From Paenibacillus uliginis N3/975 (lineage in GTDB: Bacteria > Bacillota > Bacilli > Paenibacillales > Paenibacillaceae), in contig NZ_LT840184.1 of NCBI RefSeq assembly GCF_900177425.1, positions 5,639,787-5,703,786 on the forward strand: DNA of 64,000 bases, read 5' to 3'. Below are positions 32,927 to 41,345 of the stretch, piece by piece. Position 1 is the stretch's first letter, and every line of letters starts with the position of its first letter. Both the position numbers and the translations under genes were made by a program. Under the pieces are notes generated by a model. That model was given only the letters and a program-made list of their open reading frames with translations. It searched no databases and was not told the DNA's origin.

Positions 32927-32941
32927 TTTCACATGATTGAA

Positions 32942-33724
32942 TTACAATATATCAATCCAAATCTTGATGGCCGTAGCCAGTATCAGAACAGCCAAAATAA
33001 TCTGCAGCACTTTTGTATTAACCTTCTTACCGGTAGAAGCGCCAAGCGGGGAAGCGATCAAGCTGGCAATAACCATAATAAGAGCGGGGAAATATTCAAC
33101 CTGTCCGGTCGTAACCTTCCCGACCGTGGAACCAATCGAAGAAATAAACGTGATAGCAAGCGAGGATGCAATGGTCATTCTGGTAGGAATTTTTAATACG
33201 ACAAGCATGATCGGCACCAGCAGGAACGCACCAGCCGCACCCACAATACCGGCTCCGATACCTACGATCAAGGCCAGTACAGCGGCAAGCCATTTATTGA
33301 ATTCCACCTGATCCAGCGGGATATCGTCAACGCCTTTTTTCGGGATGAACATCATCACAGCGGCGATCAGCGCCAAAATTCCGTAAATGATGTTGATGCC
33401 ACCTTCACTCATCGACTTGGAACCAAATCCGCCGATAAAGCTGCCGACCAGAATCGCAGCACCCATGTATATAATGAGCGTTCGGTTCAAGTATCCGCCT
33501 TTACGGTAAGCCCACACACCGCTTATCGTTGCGAACAGCACCTGCACGGCACTGATTCCGGATACCTCGTGAGCGGTAAATGCAGCCAATCCAAACAACG
33601 GTGGAATATACAGAAGCATCGGATATTTGATTATGGAGCCGCCGATGCCTACCATGCCTGAAATGTAAGAGCCAATAAATCCGATTGAGAAAATGGTTAT
33701 TATATATGCAAAACTCATATCCAT
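32942..33724 (-). CDS. tauE: TauE/SafE family sulfite/sulfur-anion exporter
   Basis: 260-residue transporter with seven to eight helices. GIGGSIIKYPMLLYIPPLFG and GAGIVGAAGAFLLVPIMLVVLKIPTRMTIASSLAITFISSIGSTVGKV are the paired conserved segments. In S. aureus a TauE homologue belongs to the cst operon and is thought to export sulfite or thiosulfate formed during sulfide detoxification. The ATG follows AAGGAGGATAAATGAT. The gene is the last of the island, set apart by a terminator hairpin from the dioxygenase gene upstream. Confidence 0.87.
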   Translation of the reverse strand: MDMSFAYIITIFSIGFIGSYISGMVGIGGSIIKYPMLLYIPPLFGLAAFTAHEVSGISAVQVLFATISGVWAYRKGGYLNRTLIIYMGAAILVGSFIGGFGSKSMSEGGINIIYGILALIAAVMMFIPKKGVDDIPLDQVEFNKWLAAVLALIVGIGAGIVGAAGAFLLVPIMLVVLKIPTRMTIASSLAITFISSIGSTVGKVTTGQVEYFPALIMVIASLIASPLGASTGKKVNTKVLQIILAVLILATAIKIWIDIL

Positions 33725-33771
33725 ATCATTTATCCTCCTTCTTCAATAACACTTTATCTATTGATGTCTTT

Positions 33772-33804
33772 AAAAAAGGGAACCGAATCGGTTCCCTTTT
33801 TTTT
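33772..33804. terminator. Intrinsic terminator between the dioxygenase-rhodanese gene and tauE
   Basis: AAAAAAGGGAACCGATTCGGTTCCCTTTTTT, almost perfect on both strands. It begins immediately after the dioxygenase stop codon. If partly read through, it would lower tauE expression. Confidence 0.85.
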
Positions 33805-34935
33805 CTATCGAACCGCGCAACGGTTCGGTCCAATTTCCATTTCACGCTGCTTATCTTCGTCCGGATTGATTTTACCCATATTGGTTTGACGAATTTCCTG
33901 ATAAGCGTTCGGCTGCGGCGGAAGGTTTTTCGTCACCATCGTTCTGAACTCTTCTTCATCCGCAATGTTCAGGCCATGATTCGATGCATACAGCTCATCC
34001 AGCTTTTTCGCCACGGTGCCATCATCGTTCAGTTCTTCCATGATCATAAAATGAGCCGGCAGTACGATGAGTTCATCTGATAGCTCTTTATAACGGGCAT
34101 AAAGCGTTTCGCGCAGATCGCCCACCCAGTCCTCCGCAAGGCCCGCAAGATCCGGTCGTCCGATGGAATCAATGAACAGGCTATCGCCTGTAAGCAGATA
34201 CTGATCGTCGATCACAAACGATGTGGAGCCGATCGTATGTCCAGGAGAGTAAAGCGCCTCAATGTTAATCTTGGTGCTTCCGATCACGATTTCATCACCG
34301 TTTTCCAGCGACTGGTATTGAAATACAACCTCTCCGGCATCTTTTGGAGGGAGCCAGTAAATGGCGTTGGTCTTCTCAGCAATGATCCGTCCACCGGAAA
34401 TATGGTCTGCATGAAGGTGAGTATCAAACACGTGTTTGATCTCTGCATTTACACTCTTGGCAAAATCGATATAAACGTCCGTCATGCGGGTCGCATCGAA
34501 TAACGCGGCTTCGCCGTTCGAGATCGCCATATAGGACAAGCACCCTTTACCGATGCGGACGAACTGATACAGCTCACCACCGTCTTTCAGATCCCCGACT
34601 TTCACAGGCATAAGATGCTCACTCCATGCCTTCATCCCACCTTTCAAGTACCCGACCGTACGGCCGTGCTCTGTCAGCATCTCTGCAACCATTACAGAGG
34701 AGCCTTCCTTCGCACATACTACGATTACTTCCTTATCTGCCGGAATCTGATCCAGAATATCCTCTACACCATCGAGCAGATCAAAATAAGGAATATTCAG
34801 ATATTCGATATTCTCGCCTTCGATTTTCCAATCTTCAAAGTCTGTCTTATTTCGAACGTCCAATATGAAAAAGTTATCTTTGCGAATTGCCTTCTCAGCT
34901 ACTTCTTTTGCGTGCATTTCGATGACTGACATCAT
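33805..34935 (-). CDS. Rhodanese-persulfide dioxygenase fusion (CstB-like order reversed)
   Basis: 376 residues. An N-terminal rhodanese domain (LDVRNKTDFEDW; active Cys in VVCAKEGSS) is followed by an MBL persulfide dioxygenase domain (FDTHLHADHISGG, SPGHTIGSTSF, LTGDSLFID, LPAH). ETHE1-type domains oxidise persulfide to sulfite and the rhodanese moves sulfane sulfur to or from thiols. S. aureus CstB carries the dioxygenase first, so the domain order differs. Start ATG after GAGGAGGCAATAC. It lies 34 bp after the TusA-rhodanese gene. Confidence 0.9.
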   Translation of the reverse strand: MMSVIEMHAKEVAEKAIRKDNFFILDVRNKTDFEDWKIEGENIEYLNIPYFDLLDGVEDILDQIPADKEVIVVCAKEGSSVMVAEMLTEHGRTVGYLKGGMKAWSEHLMPVKVGDLKDGGELYQFVRIGKGCLSYMAISNGEAALFDATRMTDVYIDFAKSVNAEIKHVFDTHLHADHISGGRIIAEKTNAIYWLPPKDAGEVVFQYQSLENGDEIVIGSTKINIEALYSPGHTIGSTSFVIDDQYLLTGDSLFIDSIGRPDLAGLAEDWVGDLRETLYARYKELSDELIVLPAHFMIMEELNDDGTVAKKLDELYASNHGLNIADEEEFRTMVTKNLPPQPNAYQEIRQTNMGKINPDEDKQREMEIGPNRCAVR

Positions 34936-34969
34936 GTATTGCCTCCTCTATCCTTGGTTGTTTGGTTAT

Positions 34970-35545
34970 TTAATCGTTGCTGCTCGTCGTTGTTCCAGTC
35001 CAGCCGCTCATTCCAGGCACTACATTGATCACCCGATCAAATCCACTGGCCGCGAGCTTCTGTGCAGCCATGTCACTACGGGTTCCGGTACGGCATACGA
35101 CATAGATCTCATCCTGTTTGTTCAGCTCTTCAAGACGGTTATCTAAATCTCCCAAAGGAATGGAGATGGCATTTGGAATGTGTTTGAATGCATATTCTGC
35201 AGACTCTCTTACGTCCAGAAGTATGACCGGCTCACCTGCCTGGAGTTTCTGCTCCAGCTGGGTATTGTCCGTCACATGAGGGTATGAGCGTTCAGCCGTT
35301 TCCTCACCGGAAGATTTACGTAAGTAATGCTTCAGCACATCTCCTTCTTCAATGGTGCCGAGGTATTGATGGCCGGTGCTTTCCGCCCATGCTTTCATAT
35401 CTGCCTTGGATCCTTTATCCGTCGCCTCTACCTCCAGCACTTGACCTCCTTCAAGATCTTTCATCGCTTTCTTCGTTCGTACGATCGGCATAGGGCATGC
35501 CAAACCTTTTGCATCTAACATCACGTTGGAATCAATAGATTTCAT
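34970..35545 (-). CDS. TusA-rhodanese fusion (CstA-like sulfurtransferase)
   Basis: 191 residues. The N-terminal TusA/SirA-like domain has the active Cys in GLACPMPIVRTKKAM; the C-terminal rhodanese has LLDVRESAEYAFKHI and active Cys in YVVCRTGTRSDMAA. S. aureus CstA is a comparable multidomain sulfurtransferase. It should accept sulfane sulfur from persulfides and pass it to the dioxygenase encoded next. The start is ATG after GCAGGAGGTATTCATAC; a CstR-type operator sits 25 bp upstream. Confidence 0.9.
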   Translation of the reverse strand: MKSIDSNVMLDAKGLACPMPIVRTKKAMKDLEGGQVLEVEATDKGSKADMKAWAESTGHQYLGTIEEGDVLKHYLRKSSGEETAERSYPHVTDNTQLEQKLQAGEPVILLDVRESAEYAFKHIPNAISIPLGDLDNRLEELNKQDEIYVVCRTGTRSDMAAQKLAASGFDRVINVVPGMSGWTGTTTSSND

Positions 35546-35569
35546 GTATGAATACCTCCTGCATTTTAT

Positions 35570-35585
35570 ATACCACCCGGGGTAT
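35570..35585 (-). promoter_or_regulatory. CstR-type operator upstream of the TusA-rhodanese gene
   Basis: ATACCACCCGGGGTAT, the least symmetric of five related sites in the island. It is preceded on the minus strand by the terminator of the upstream gene. Confidence 0.7.
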
Positions 35586-35595
35586 ATTATCATTC

Positions 35596-35620
35596 AAAAA
35601 AAATGGCGCTTTAACGCACC
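35596..35620 (-). terminator. Intrinsic terminator after the 98-aa rhodanese gene
   Basis: Short stem GGUGC / GCGCC (5 bp with G-U) followed by ATTTTTTTT on the minus strand. Confidence 0.6.
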
Positions 35621-35684
35621 GTTAATAAATCGATACCCGTCACATACAAAGTTTTAGCATCATATCTCATTCTGTTTCCCAGCG

Positions 35685-35981
35685 TTATTCTGTCTTTCCT
35701 TCCCACGCTACCATCCCGCCAGTCATGTTAGTTACGTTGTAACCTTGACTTTGAAGATACTCGGTTGCACGGCCGCTTCTGCCGCCGGAAAGGCATACTA
35801 TAATATATTCTTTGGATTTATCCAGGTCTTGCTTGCAGTATTCTACCAATCCAAGCGGAATATTGATCGCCCCCGGAATTTTACCTTCTTCCACTTCTTC
35901 GGTTTCGCGTACATCGATAATGTTTAGGCTTTTGCCTTCGTCCAACAGCTTCTCTACCTCGGCAGGTGTTATCTCCTTCAT
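35685..35981 (-). CDS. Rhodanese-like sulfurtransferase (single domain)
   Basis: 98 residues. IIDVRETEEVEEGKIPGAINIPLG and the active-site loop IIVCLSGGRSGRA (Cys present). It shuttles sulfane sulfur between thiols or cyanide. The start is ATG after TTGGAGGCCTTTTTA. It lies 28 bp downstream of the membrane-anchored rhodanese gene. Confidence 0.9.
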   Translation of the reverse strand: MKEITPAEVEKLLDEGKSLNIIDVRETEEVEEGKIPGAINIPLGLVEYCKQDLDKSKEYIIVCLSGGRSGRATEYLQSQGYNVTNMTGGMVAWEGKTE

Positions 35982-36009
35982 TAAAAAGGCCTCCAATAAT
36001 TATTTTTGT

Positions 36010-36369
36010 CTATGACCAGGCACTCATGCCGCCCTTAACATTGGTTACTTTTCCAAAACCGGATTTCTTCAAAAGTTTACTCGCTTTATTGCTTCGCATT
36101 CCGCTTTGACAGATGACAACAACCTCACGGTCCCGCGAGAGCTCTCCGCTCTTCTGGGCAAGCTGCTGCAAAGGAATGTTCTTGAACCCTCTAATATGGT
36201 TCCCGTTGAATTCTCCCAGCGTTCGAACATCAATAAACTGCTTGTTTTTGTCCATTAATTCATTTTTTAATTCCGCTGTAGTGATCTGCCGGATTCCCTT
36301 TGCAGGCAGCATGCGCTGGATCAGAAATAAGACAATAAGTGCGATTATGATGATATTGAGATATTCCAT
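36010..36369 (-). CDS. Membrane-anchored rhodanese-like protein
   Basis: 119 residues. An N-terminal TM helix (YLNIIIIALIVLFLIQRM) is followed by a rhodanese domain with FIDVRTLGEFNGNHIRGFKNIPL and the active loop VVVICQSGMRSNKA (Cys present). The membrane anchor may keep sulfane sulfur transfer near a transporter or quinone enzyme. ATG after AGAGAGGAATTTCAAAT. It is followed by the soluble rhodanese. Confidence 0.88.
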   Translation of the reverse strand: MEYLNIIIIALIVLFLIQRMLPAKGIRQITTAELKNELMDKNKQFIDVRTLGEFNGNHIRGFKNIPLQQLAQKSGELSRDREVVVICQSGMRSNKASKLLKKSGFGKVTNVKGGMSAWS

Positions 36370-36417
36370 ATTTGAAATTCCTCTCTTTATATTTTAGGAG
36401 AATTAATCCCCGTAAAT

Positions 36418-36903
36418 TCAGATAAACAAGTTCACATTGCCGTCTTGGGCATCCGACAGATAAGCAGCAACACCCGCGTACTCAATGTATTCAAGCAGCT
36501 CTTCCTTCTGCAATCCAAGCAAATCCATGGTCATCGTGCAGGCTACCAACTTCACATCCTGCTCCTGTGCCAGTTCAATCAGCTGTGGAAGTGGAACGGC
36601 GTTGTGTTTCTTAATAACATCTTTAATCATCTTAGGACCCATGCCGGCAAAATTCATCTTAGAGAGACCCATTTTGTTGGCTCCTCTCGGCATCATCTTC
36701 CCGAACATTTTTTCCATGAATCCTTTTTTCACCGGCACCATCACATCTTCGTCTTTACGAAGTGCATTCAGTCCCCAGAAGGTATGAAAAATGGTCACCT
36801 CATGATCGTAAGCCGCCGCACCGTTGGCGATAATATATGCAGCCATTGCTTTATCATAATCACCGCTAAACAGCACAATGGTTGTTCTTTTCTGATCTGT
36901 CAC
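36418..36903 (-). CDS. DsrE/DsrF/DrsH-like sulfur-carrier protein (DsrE2 type)
   Basis: 161 residues. VLFSGDYDKAMAAYIIANGAAAYDHEVTIFHTFWGLNALRKDE opens the fold; the conserved Cys is in LVACTMTMDLLGLQKEEL. A basic/Met-rich loop (MEKMFGKMMPRGANKMGLSKMNFAGMG) is typical of DsrE2 proteins. They pass sulfane sulfur between rhodanese and TusA proteins. Starts at GTG with AAAAAGGGGGAATCAATAAC before it; a perfect CstR-type operator lies 31 bp upstream. Confidence 0.87.
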   Translation of the reverse strand: MTDQKRTTIVLFSGDYDKAMAAYIIANGAAAYDHEVTIFHTFWGLNALRKDEDVMVPVKKGFMEKMFGKMMPRGANKMGLSKMNFAGMGPKMIKDVIKKHNAVPLPQLIELAQEQDVKLVACTMTMDLLGLQKEELLEYIEYAGVAAYLSDAQDGNVNLFI

Positions 36904-36933
36904 GTTATTGATTCCCCCTTTTTAAATTTCTCA

Positions 36934-36949
36934 TTACCCCATGGGGTAT
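36934..36949 (-). promoter_or_regulatory. CstR-type operator upstream of dsrE
   Basis: TTACCCCATGGGGTAT, containing the perfect 14-bp palindrome TACCCCATGGGGTA. It lies in the tusA-dsrE gap. Confidence 0.8.
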
Positions 36950-36967
36950 ACAAATATTCAAAAAAAT

Positions 36968-37195
36968 TTAGCCTTTCTTAATCCAGAACTTCAGAACGCC
37001 ATTGTCTTCCTTATGATCCAGCAGTTCGTTCCCGCTTGATTTAGCCCATGCAGCCAAATCATTCTTCGCGCCTTGATCCGTGCTGTGAATCTCAAGCACC
37101 TGTCCCACTTCCAGATCGTTCATCGCTTTCTTGGTCTTGACGATCGGCATCGGACAAGCTAATCCCTTAGCATCCAGTACTTTATTTGCATTCAT
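36968..37195 (-). CDS. tusA: TusA-family sulfur carrier
   Basis: 75 residues. The single active Cys is in the family signature GLACPMPIVKTKKAM; the rest (LEVGQVLEIHSTDQGAKNDLAAWAKSSG) matches a two-layer SirA/TusA fold. It would accept sulfane sulfur from rhodanese or DsrE. The ATG follows AAAGGAGGAATTTGTG. It is the first gene under the strong operator-controlled promoter next to cstR. Confidence 0.92.
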   Translation of the reverse strand: MNANKVLDAKGLACPMPIVKTKKAMNDLEVGQVLEIHSTDQGAKNDLAAWAKSSGNELLDHKEDNGVLKFWIKKG

Positions 37196-37234
37196 CACAA
37201 ATTCCTCCTTTAAGGTTAAAAATCATCTTTCTAA

Positions 37235-37277
37235 TTACCCATAGGGGTATAATAAAATATACAGAAAGGGGTGTCAA
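37235..37277 (-). promoter_or_regulatory. Near-consensus promoter with CstR-type operator for tusA-dsrE-rhodanese genes
   Basis: TTGACA, 17 bp, TATTAT on the minus strand (37249-37277), with the operator TTACCCATAGGGGTAT (37235-37250) directly overlapping the end of the -10 and the start site. The -35 lies just past the cstR stop codon. Confidence 0.8.
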
Positions 37278-37288
37278 CCCTTCCGTTA

Positions 37289-37549
37289 TTAGCGGCTTTT
37301 TACCAACAAGTTCACTGCCTGGAGCACAAGCTCCTCAGTATTGTGGCCGTTCTCTTCCGCAGTACGTACACATTCCACAAGGTTCGAGCTGACAACGACA
37401 CCGATGGTCCGGTCAATCGCTGTCCGTGCGGCAGAGAGCTGGGTGATTACTTCCTTGCAATCCTTGTCCTCTTCCATCATTTTCAAAATACCGCGAAGCT
37501 GTCCTTCAATGCGCTTTACCCGATTTTTCATTTGATCATTGTAATCCAA
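37289..37549 (-). CDS. cstR: CstR, persulfide-sensing repressor (CsoR family)
   Basis: 86-residue all-helical repressor (RVKRIEGQLRGILKMMEED is the DNA-facing helix). The sensing pair is Cys31 and Cys60, at the same positions as S. aureus CstR. The residue that would be the copper-binding His of CsoR is Asn56, so copper sensing is unlikely and per/polysulfide sensing likely. The start is TTG after GGAGGGAAACGCG. Its own promoter carries a TACCC-GGGTA operator, as expected for autoregulation. Confidence 0.92.
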   Translation of the reverse strand: MDYNDQMKNRVKRIEGQLRGILKMMEEDKDCKEVITQLSAARTAIDRTIGVVVSSNLVECVRTAEENGHNTEELVLQAVNLLVKSR

Positions 37550-37619
37550 CGCGTTTCCCTCCTGTCCACTCGATTATATATTGTCATGCCCTTAATTTCA
37601 TTATATAACACATGTCCAT

Positions 37620-37648
37620 AATGTATACCCCTAAGGGTATTAAGTCAA
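37620..37648 (-). promoter_or_regulatory. cstR promoter with operator filling the -35/-10 spacer
   Basis: TTGACT, 17 bp, TACATT on the minus strand. The spacer contains ATACCCTTAGGGGTAT (37625-37640 on the plus strand), so repressor binding would directly exclude RNA polymerase. Confidence 0.85.
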
Positions 37649-37690
37649 GACTGGAATGTCTTCCATAAAAATTTATAAGCGTTTATATAT

Positions 37691-37739
37691 TTGTCACTTT
37701 CTTTTTTTGCCGTATATGTTATTATACCCCCAAGGGTAT
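37691..37739 (+). promoter_or_regulatory. Promoter and CstR-type operator of the CoA-disulfide reductase gene
   Basis: TTGTCA (37691) and TATGTT (37715, 18-bp spacing) with operator ATACCCCCAAGGGTAT at 37724-37739, 30 bp before the start codon of the divergent gene. Confidence 0.7.
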
Positions 37740-37768
37740 TATCACAAACATAACTGGAGGAATTCATA

Positions 37769-39418
37769 ATGGGTAAAAAGATCGTTATTGTCGGCGGCGT
37801 TGCGGGTGGAGCATCTGCCGCAGCCCGGCTGCGCAGATTGGATGAGGGTTCAACCATTGTCATGGTTGAGCGCGGAGAGCATATTTCTTTTGCCAACTGC
37901 GGGCTTCCTTACTATATCGGAGAGAGTATTAAAGAACGCGGCAAGCTAATGGTACAGACCGTAGAGGGTATGAGTAAAAGATTCAATCTCGACATACGAA
38001 ACCTCAGCGAGGTGGTGTCTATTCAGCGCGAGGAAAAGACGGTATCCATCAAAAATCTGACCACTGGCGAAACTACCAAGGAAAGCTATGATCATCTGAT
38101 TTTGTCTCCCGGATCCAAGCCGATCGTACCGAACATTCCGGGGCTGGATGAGGCTGAGGACGTCTTCACCCTTCGCAATATTCCAGACACAGATCGGATC
38201 AAGCAATTTGTGGACATGCGGAGACCGGCTCAAGCCGTCGTGGTTGGGGGCGGATTTATCGGCCTGGAAATGGCAGAAAACTTGGCTGATCGCGGCGTCA
38301 AGGTAACAATTATCGAGATGGCTAACCAGGTGATGGCACCTCTCGATTATGAAATGGCTTCTATAGTTCATACTCACCTGAAGGAAAAAGGGGTTACCCT
38401 CATTCTTGAAGATGGTGTTCAAGCGCTGGCTGATCACGGTAAAACGATTGAGCTATCCAGTGGAACGAAAGTGTCTACGGATATGATCATTCTGTCCATC
38501 GGTGTTCGCCCCGAGAATGGGCTGGCAATCGATGCAGGGCTAGATGTAGGTGAGCGCGGCGGCATTAAAGTAAATGAACATATGCAGACCAGTGACGAGA
38601 ACATCTATGCCATCGGTGACGCAGTGGAGGTATCCGATTATATTCACCAGAGTCCGGCAATGATTCCGTTGGCTGGCCCTGCAAACCGACAAGGCCGCAT
38701 GGTGGCAGATCATATTTACGGAAAAAACGTATCTTATAAAGGAACGCTTGGCACTTCTATTGCTAAAGTGTTTGATCTGACCGTGGCCGCTACCGGCAGT
38801 AATGAAAAAAGACTCAAACAGCTCAATATGCCTTACCGGGCTATTCATATTCATCCAAGCTCTCATGCAAGCTATTACCCTGGAGCCTATCCCATCTCTT
38901 TGAAACTGCTCTTCAATCCGGATAACGGACAAATTTACGGAGCGCAAGCGGTTGGACAAGACGGTGTCGACAAGCGGATTGATGTAATTGCCACAGCAAT
39001 CAAAGGTAAGCTGGACGTATATGATCTGACTGAACTGGAGCTGTCCTATGCCCCTCCTTATTCTTCCGCCAAAGATCCGGTTAATTACGCAGGTTACGTG
39101 GCATCGAATATGATGGAGGGCAGTGTTGAAACTGTGCAGTGGCATGAAATCGATGAGTTGATAAAGCGCGGTGGAACCCTGATCGATGTCCGCGAGCCCG
39201 GGGAATGTAAAGCTGGCTATATTGAAGGTTCCATCAATATTCCGCTGAACGATCTTCGCAGTCGTCTGGAGGAACTTCCGAAGGATGAAACGTTGTACGT
39301 ATCTTGCCAAGTCGGACTTCGCGGATATCTGGCATCCCGCATTTTGGCCGAAAATGGATTCAGCGTGAAAAATCTCGATGGCGGTTGGAAAACCTACTCT
39401 TCCGTGTTCCGGCAGTAA
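37769..39418 (+). CDS. CoA-disulfide reductase-rhodanese fusion (CoADR-RHD)
   Basis: 549 residues. FAD motif (KIVIVGGVAGGASAAARLRRLDEGSTIVMVE), active Cys44 in FANCGLPYY, NAD(P)H motif (VVVGGGFIGLEMAENLADRG), dimerisation domain (FDLTVAATGSNEKRLKQLNMPY) and C-terminal rhodanese (LIDVREPGECKAGYIEG; Cys in LYVSCQVGLRGYLAS). Such fusions reduce CoA persulfides/polysulfides with NAD(P)H. The gene diverges from cstR, and its promoter holds a CstR-type site, so it is part of the same response. ATG follows ACTGGAGGAATTCATA. Confidence 0.93.
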   Translation: MGKKIVIVGGVAGGASAAARLRRLDEGSTIVMVERGEHISFANCGLPYYIGESIKERGKLMVQTVEGMSKRFNLDIRNLSEVVSIQREEKTVSIKNLTTGETTKESYDHLILSPGSKPIVPNIPGLDEAEDVFTLRNIPDTDRIKQFVDMRRPAQAVVVGGGFIGLEMAENLADRGVKVTIIEMANQVMAPLDYEMASIVHTHLKEKGVTLILEDGVQALADHGKTIELSSGTKVSTDMIILSIGVRPENGLAIDAGLDVGERGGIKVNEHMQTSDENIYAIGDAVEVSDYIHQSPAMIPLAGPANRQGRMVADHIYGKNVSYKGTLGTSIAKVFDLTVAATGSNEKRLKQLNMPYRAIHIHPSSHASYYPGAYPISLKLLFNPDNGQIYGAQAVGQDGVDKRIDVIATAIKGKLDVYDLTELELSYAPPYSSAKDPVNYAGYVASNMMEGSVETVQWHEIDELIKRGGTLIDVREPGECKAGYIEGSINIPLNDLRSRLEELPKDETLYVSCQVGLRGYLASRILAENGFSVKNLDGGWKTYSSVFRQ

Positions 39419-39527
39419 GAATATTTATCGGCGCGTGTTCGTACGTCATCATTCATTCACTTGTTTCCCGCAAAGACCCATGGTATATTTTTATTAAACT
39501 TATAATTTAAAGGCAATGTTATCTTTT

Positions 39528-39577
39528 AAAAGGTACAACCTCGGCTAATACTTAGTCCTGGGTGTACCTTTTTTTAA
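39528..39577 (+). terminator. Intrinsic terminator after the CoADR-RHD gene
   Basis: AAAAGGTACA...TGTACCTTTTTTT with an inner unpaired region, ending 20 bp before the amylase start. Confidence 0.8.
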
Positions 39578-39596
39578 TTTAAAGGAGGACTTCTTC

Positions 39597-41345
39597 ATGT
39601 TCTTAGAAGCTATTTATCATCGTCCGCGCAAAAACTGGTCTTATGCTTATGATGGCCGCACGATTCATCTTCGCATTCGCACGAAAAAAGACGACATCAC
39701 CGAAATTTACGCTTTGACCGGAGATAAATATTTGTGGGATCAAACGATGGAATACATACCGATGTCCAAGCTGTCTTCGGATGAGATGTTTGACTATTGG
39801 GAGTGTGAAGCCCAGCCGCCATACCGCCGCCTGAAATACGGCTTCCTGCTCCAGAGCGGCCGCGAGAAACGCTGGATGACGGAGTATGGTTTCCTTGAGG
39901 AGCAACCAGCCAATCCAGACCGCCTGTTTGAATATCCGTTCATCAATCCGGTGGATGTGTTTACAACGCCAGATTGGGTAAAGGATGCTGTGTTCTATCA
40001 GATTTTCCCTGAACGTTTTGCGAACGGCGATCCGAGCAACGATCCTAAAGGCACTCTGCCATGGGGCAGCACAGACCCGACACCAAGCAACTTCTTCGGC
40101 GGAGATATTCAAGGTGTCATCGACCACCTGGACCATCTAATCGAGCTTGGCATCAACGCTATTTATTTCACACCGCTGTTCACTGCTACTACGAATCACA
40201 AGTACGATACTGAGGATTACATGGAAATTGATCCGCAGTTTGGTGACAAGGATACACTGAAAGAGCTTGTGGATTTATGTCATGAACGTGGAATTCGTGT
40301 TGTTTTGGATGCTGTATTTAACCACTCCGGCAGAACTTTTGCTCCATTTGTGGATGTTCAAAAGAACGGCGAGAAATCCAAATATAAAGACTGGTTCTAT
40401 GTCCGCTCCCTTCCGCTTGAGGTAGTTGATGGAATTCCGACATACGACACTTTTGCGTTCGAGCCTCTTATGCCGAAGCTGAATACGGAAAATCCGGAAG
40501 TGAAACAATATTTGTTAAAAATGGCGGAATATTGGATCAAAGAAACGGGCATCGACGGATGGCGTCTCGATGTAGCGAACGAGGTTGGCCACCAATTCTG
40601 GCGTGAGTTCCGTCAGGTCGTAAAAAAAGCGAACCCCGATGCTTATATTCTTGGTGAAGTGTGGCATGAATCCTCCATCTGGCTGGAAGGCGACCAGTTC
40701 GATGCGGTCATGAACTATCCGTTTACCAACGCGGTGCTTGATTTCTTCATTAACCGCACAGTGGATGCTGAGAAATTCTCCTTTATGCTCGGCAAGCAGC
40801 TGGCAGGATATCCACGCCAGGCCAGTGAAGTGGCCTTCAACCTGCTAGACAGCCACGATACGGCACGATTGCTAACACTTGCGAATGGCGACAAGCGTCT
40901 GATGAAACTCGCATCACTGTTCCAATTCACATACTCCGGAACCCCTTGCATCTACTATGGTGATGAAATCGGCATGGATGGCGGGCACGATCCGGGCTGC
41001 CGCAAGTGTATGGAATGGAATGAAGACAAGCAGGACAAAGAACTGTTCACCTTCTATCAGACAATCATCAAATTGCGTAAAGAGCATACCGCTCTCCGCA
41101 CCGGAACGTTTAACTTCCTGACTGCAGAGAATCAAGGTGGAAAACTGGGTTACTTGCGCGAAGACGACAACGAAAGTATCGTTGTGCTCATGAACAATGA
41201 TAAAGCTGCCCAGTCGATTACAGTACCAGTCCTTGAGCAGGAATGGAGTAACCTCTGGAACGGAGATTCCATCCAGGCCGTGAAGGGACAGCTTACGGTT
41301 AAGCTGCCGGCTTACGGGTTTGCACTGCTTAAGGCTGCTCGATAA
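39597..41345 (+). CDS. Neopullulanase/cyclomaltodextrinase-type alpha-glycosidase (GH13_20)
   Basis: 582-residue cytoplasmic enzyme that should hydrolyse cyclodextrins, pullulan or maltodextrins. It has an N-terminal CBM34-like domain (residues about 1-125), then the GH13 barrel with catalytic Asp325 (DGWRLDVANE), Glu354 (LGEVWHE) and transition-state Asp421 (DSHDTARLL). The sequence GGDIQGVIDHLDHLIELGINAIYFTPLF is the family motif. Numbers are within three of the classical neopullulanase set (328/357/424). ATG follows AAAGGAGGACTTCTTC. It has no signal peptide. Confidence 0.93.
   Translation: MFLEAIYHRPRKNWSYAYDGRTIHLRIRTKKDDITEIYALTGDKYLWDQTMEYIPMSKLSSDEMFDYWECEAQPPYRRLKYGFLLQSGREKRWMTEYGFLEEQPANPDRLFEYPFINPVDVFTTPDWVKDAVFYQIFPERFANGDPSNDPKGTLPWGSTDPTPSNFFGGDIQGVIDHLDHLIELGINAIYFTPLFTATTNHKYDTEDYMEIDPQFGDKDTLKELVDLCHERGIRVVLDAVFNHSGRTFAPFVDVQKNGEKSKYKDWFYVRSLPLEVVDGIPTYDTFAFEPLMPKLNTENPEVKQYLLKMAEYWIKETGIDGWRLDVANEVGHQFWREFRQVVKKANPDAYILGEVWHESSIWLEGDQFDAVMNYPFTNAVLDFFINRTVDAEKFSFMLGKQLAGYPRQASEVAFNLLDSHDTARLLTLANGDKRLMKLASLFQFTYSGTPCIYYGDEIGMDGGHDPGCRKCMEWNEDKQDKELFTFYQTIIKLRKEHTALRTGTFNFLTAENQGGKLGYLREDDNESIVVLMNNDKAAQSITVPVLEQEWSNLWNGDSIQAVKGQLTVKLPAYGFALLKAAR

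Noticed and set aside
36900..37250. CsoR (copper) instead of CstR as regulator of the sulfur island
   Set aside because: The copper-ligand His is replaced by Asn56 and Cys31/Cys60 match CstR; the neighbouring genes are for sulfur, not copper.
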